This document shows positions 62,823 to 64,000 of a DNA stretch of 64,000 nt, one piece after another; position 1 is the first letter of the stretch; every line of letters begins with the position of its first letter. The DNA is taken from the NCBI RefSeq assembly GCF_024746795.1, contig NZ_CP080524.1, positions 2,396,001 to 2,460,000 on the forward strand. The letters run 5' to 3'. A program made the position numbers and the translations under genes. The DNA is from Mesorhizobium sp. AR10. Its GTDB lineage: Bacteria; Pseudomonadota; Alphaproteobacteria; Rhizobiales; Rhizobiaceae. Below the pieces are notes generated by a model that worked only from the letters and a program-made list of their open reading frames with translations, had not been told where the DNA came from and did no database searches.

Positions 62823-63710
62823 ATGCCGACAGGCAATTCAGAATGGCAAATCAGTGCTCAAACTCGCGACCGACTGGGCGAGAGCATCCTGTGGCATCCG
62901 GTGGAGGAAGCTCTTTACTGGATCGATTTTTACGGCCCACTCGTGCATCGCCAGAAGGGTGGCAGCGGTATGGTCGAGAGCTGGAAGATCGATTCAGGAG
63001 AGACGATAGGATCGCTCGTCTTCGCCGACAAGGGCCGCCTCCTTCTCGCTGTTGATCACGGCCTCCATCTCTTCGATACCAGCACCGGCACGACACGCTT
63101 CTTCGCCGATCCCAAAACCGGGAAAGCGAACCTGGCTTACAACGACGGCAAGGTCGACCGGGCCGGGCGCTATTGGATCGGAACCTATGATCTCTCCGAG
63201 AGGGAAGCTGGCGCGGTTTTCTATCGGATGGCATCGGACGGCAAGGCAGAATTGGCCGACAAAGGTTTTGTCATCTGCAATGGCCCGACTTTCTCCCCCG
63301 ACAATCGCATGCTCTATTTCAGTGACACGGTTGGCCACCGCATCCTCTCCTATGACCTCGATCGCAACGGAATGATATCCGGCCGGCGGGTCTTCTTCAC
63401 TTTTGCAAACAATGATGGAATGCCAGACGGCCTCGCGGTTGATAGCGCCGGGAATGTCTGGTGCGCACTCTATGGCGGCGGCAAAGTTGTGTGCATTGAC
63501 GCCAAGGGGACGCTCCGACGGTCGCTCTATTTGCCGGCTACTTTCGTTACAAGCCTCTGTTTCGGCGGGCCAGAACTCAAGACGCTGTATGTCACGACCG
63601 GTTGGAACAGCAGCACGACGGAAGCGACCAAGGCGAAGGATGTTGGCGGCGCGGTCTTCATGCGGCCAGTCGATAGTCCTGGCCTGCCGGAGCCAGTCAT
63701 CAAGCTTTAG
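62823..63710 (+). CDS. SMP-30/gluconolactonase-family lactonase
   Basis: A 295-residue six-bladed beta-propeller lactonase. It has GESILWHPVEEALYWIDFYGP (N-terminal metal Glu), KANLAYNDGKVDRAGRYWIGTYD (catalytic Asn/Asp) and NDGMPDGLAVDSAGNVWCALYGGGKVVCIDAKG. Its place after SDRs and a monooxygenase suggests hydrolysis of a lactone formed upstream. The exact substrate is unresolved. Confidence 0.92.
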   Translation: MPTGNSEWQISAQTRDRLGESILWHPVEEALYWIDFYGPLVHRQKGGSGMVESWKIDSGETIGSLVFADKGRLLLAVDHGLHLFDTSTGTTRFFADPKTGKANLAYNDGKVDRAGRYWIGTYDLSEREAGAVFYRMASDGKAELADKGFVICNGPTFSPDNRMLYFSDTVGHRILSYDLDRNGMISGRRVFFTFANNDGMPDGLAVDSAGNVWCALYGGGKVVCIDAKGTLRRSLYLPATFVTSLCFGGPELKTLYVTTGWNSSTTEATKAKDVGGAVFMRPVDSPGLPEPVIKL

Positions 63711-63755
63711 GATACGAATTTAGTCGGCTGTCTCGACCTGAGCAGGCAAGAGACG

Positions 63756-63787
63756 GGCACCCAAGGCGCGTTACGGTGTTGGGTGCC
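63756..63787. terminator. Weak candidate stem-loop downstream of the lactonase gene
   Basis: GGCACCCAA (63756-63764) and TTGGGTGCC (63779-63787) form a 9-bp stem with a 14-base loop. No T run follows, so it is a weak terminator candidate. The rest of 63711-63904 shows no gene. Confidence 0.3.
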
Positions 63788-63904
63788 GACATTCCGAGGC
63801 ACCAGCAACGCCTGCCTCGTCCGTGCTAATGCGGCAAATCTCTACAGCGTGATCAGGTTTGCTTTGCCGCGAGCTGCGTGCACCGTCACACGTTCACCAC
63901 CGAA

Positions 63905-64000
63905 TTAGAGATCCACCTTGGCGACACTATCCTTGTAATCCTCCTTGGGATCGAACCCGAGCAGCATCTTAATTCCGGCTATCACGCTGGAGCCATCCAG
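63905..64000 (-). CDS. C-terminal fragment of an unidentified protein
   Basis: A minus-strand frame enters from the right edge and ends with a stop at 63905-63907. About 31 residues are visible, ending DYKDSVAKVDL. The end is charged with no recognisable motif. I cannot name it. The gene continues beyond the window. Confidence 0.55.
   Translation of the reverse strand: MDGSSVIAGIKMLLGFDPKEDYKDSVAKVDL

Noticed and set aside
1..64000. CRISPR array, tRNA, rRNA or prophage
   Set aside because: No spaced direct repeats, tRNA cloverleaf, rRNA-like stretch or phage structural genes were seen by reading the sequence.

Overview
The window looks like chromosomal DNA of a GC-rich alphaproteobacterium of the Rhizobiales, most probably Mesorhizobium or a close relative. 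The main reason is the first 13 kb. It carries the rhizobial flagellar cluster in a familiar order: flgI-flgA-flgG-fliE-flgC-flgB-orf-fliI-flgF-DUF1217 on the minus strand, motA-fliM-fliN-fliG-flhB-orf on the plus strand, then the LuxR-type pair visN/visR. Frequent ATGA/TGATG overlaps and occasional TTG or GTG starts fit this group. No tRNA, rRNA, CRISPR array, insertion sequence or prophage was seen.

Layout. 1-13.2 kb: flagellar export, basal body, switch and motor genes, plus the VisN/VisR regulators. 13.7-17.9 kb: a double-domain M16 peptidase and a TMEM43-family membrane protein. 17.9-28.1 kb: an acetylpolyamine-amidohydrolase-like deacetylase, a TetR regulator, a YtcJ-like amidohydrolase, a PotABCD-type ABC transporter and two tandem serine hydrolases, together reading as an uptake and deacylation locus for polyamine or amide compounds. 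28.2-32.7 kb: Tex and a LysR/glutaryl-CoA dehydrogenase pair. 33.0-39.6 kb: a three-gene operon of transglutaminase-DUF2126, ATP-grasp/alpha-E fusion and a second transglutaminase, a predicted but little-studied peptide ligation/cleavage system. 39.8-42.3 kb: three overlapping glycosyltransferase-like genes. 42.4-46.9 kb: topoisomerase IB, an ECF42-type sigma factor with its YCII partner, and an ALDH7-type dehydrogenase.

47.0-54.5 kb: a complete sugar-type ABC importer (binding protein, two permeases, ATPase) with a SIS-domain enzyme and a PfkB kinase in one operon, divergent from a ROK repressor with a perfect inverted-repeat operator between them. 54.5-56.4 kb: two tandem paralogues of equal length (287 residues) that I cannot assign to a named family. 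They seem to carry a MarR-like winged helix and a second C-terminal HTH. 56.6-63.7 kb: a GNAT protein, a BetI-like TetR, a LuxR-type regulator, a flavin monooxygenase, two SDRs and an SMP-30-type lactonase, with two 20-bp dyad elements placed almost symmetrically between the divergent monooxygenase and SDR genes. The window ends in the C-terminus of an unidentified minus-strand gene.

The most unusual items are the paired 20-bp palindromes at 60837-60959, the double-HTH paralogue pair, the transglutaminase/ATP-grasp/alpha-E operon without a visible Anbu peptidase, and the polyamine/amide locus. All functional assignments come from reading translated motifs by eye. No database search was run.
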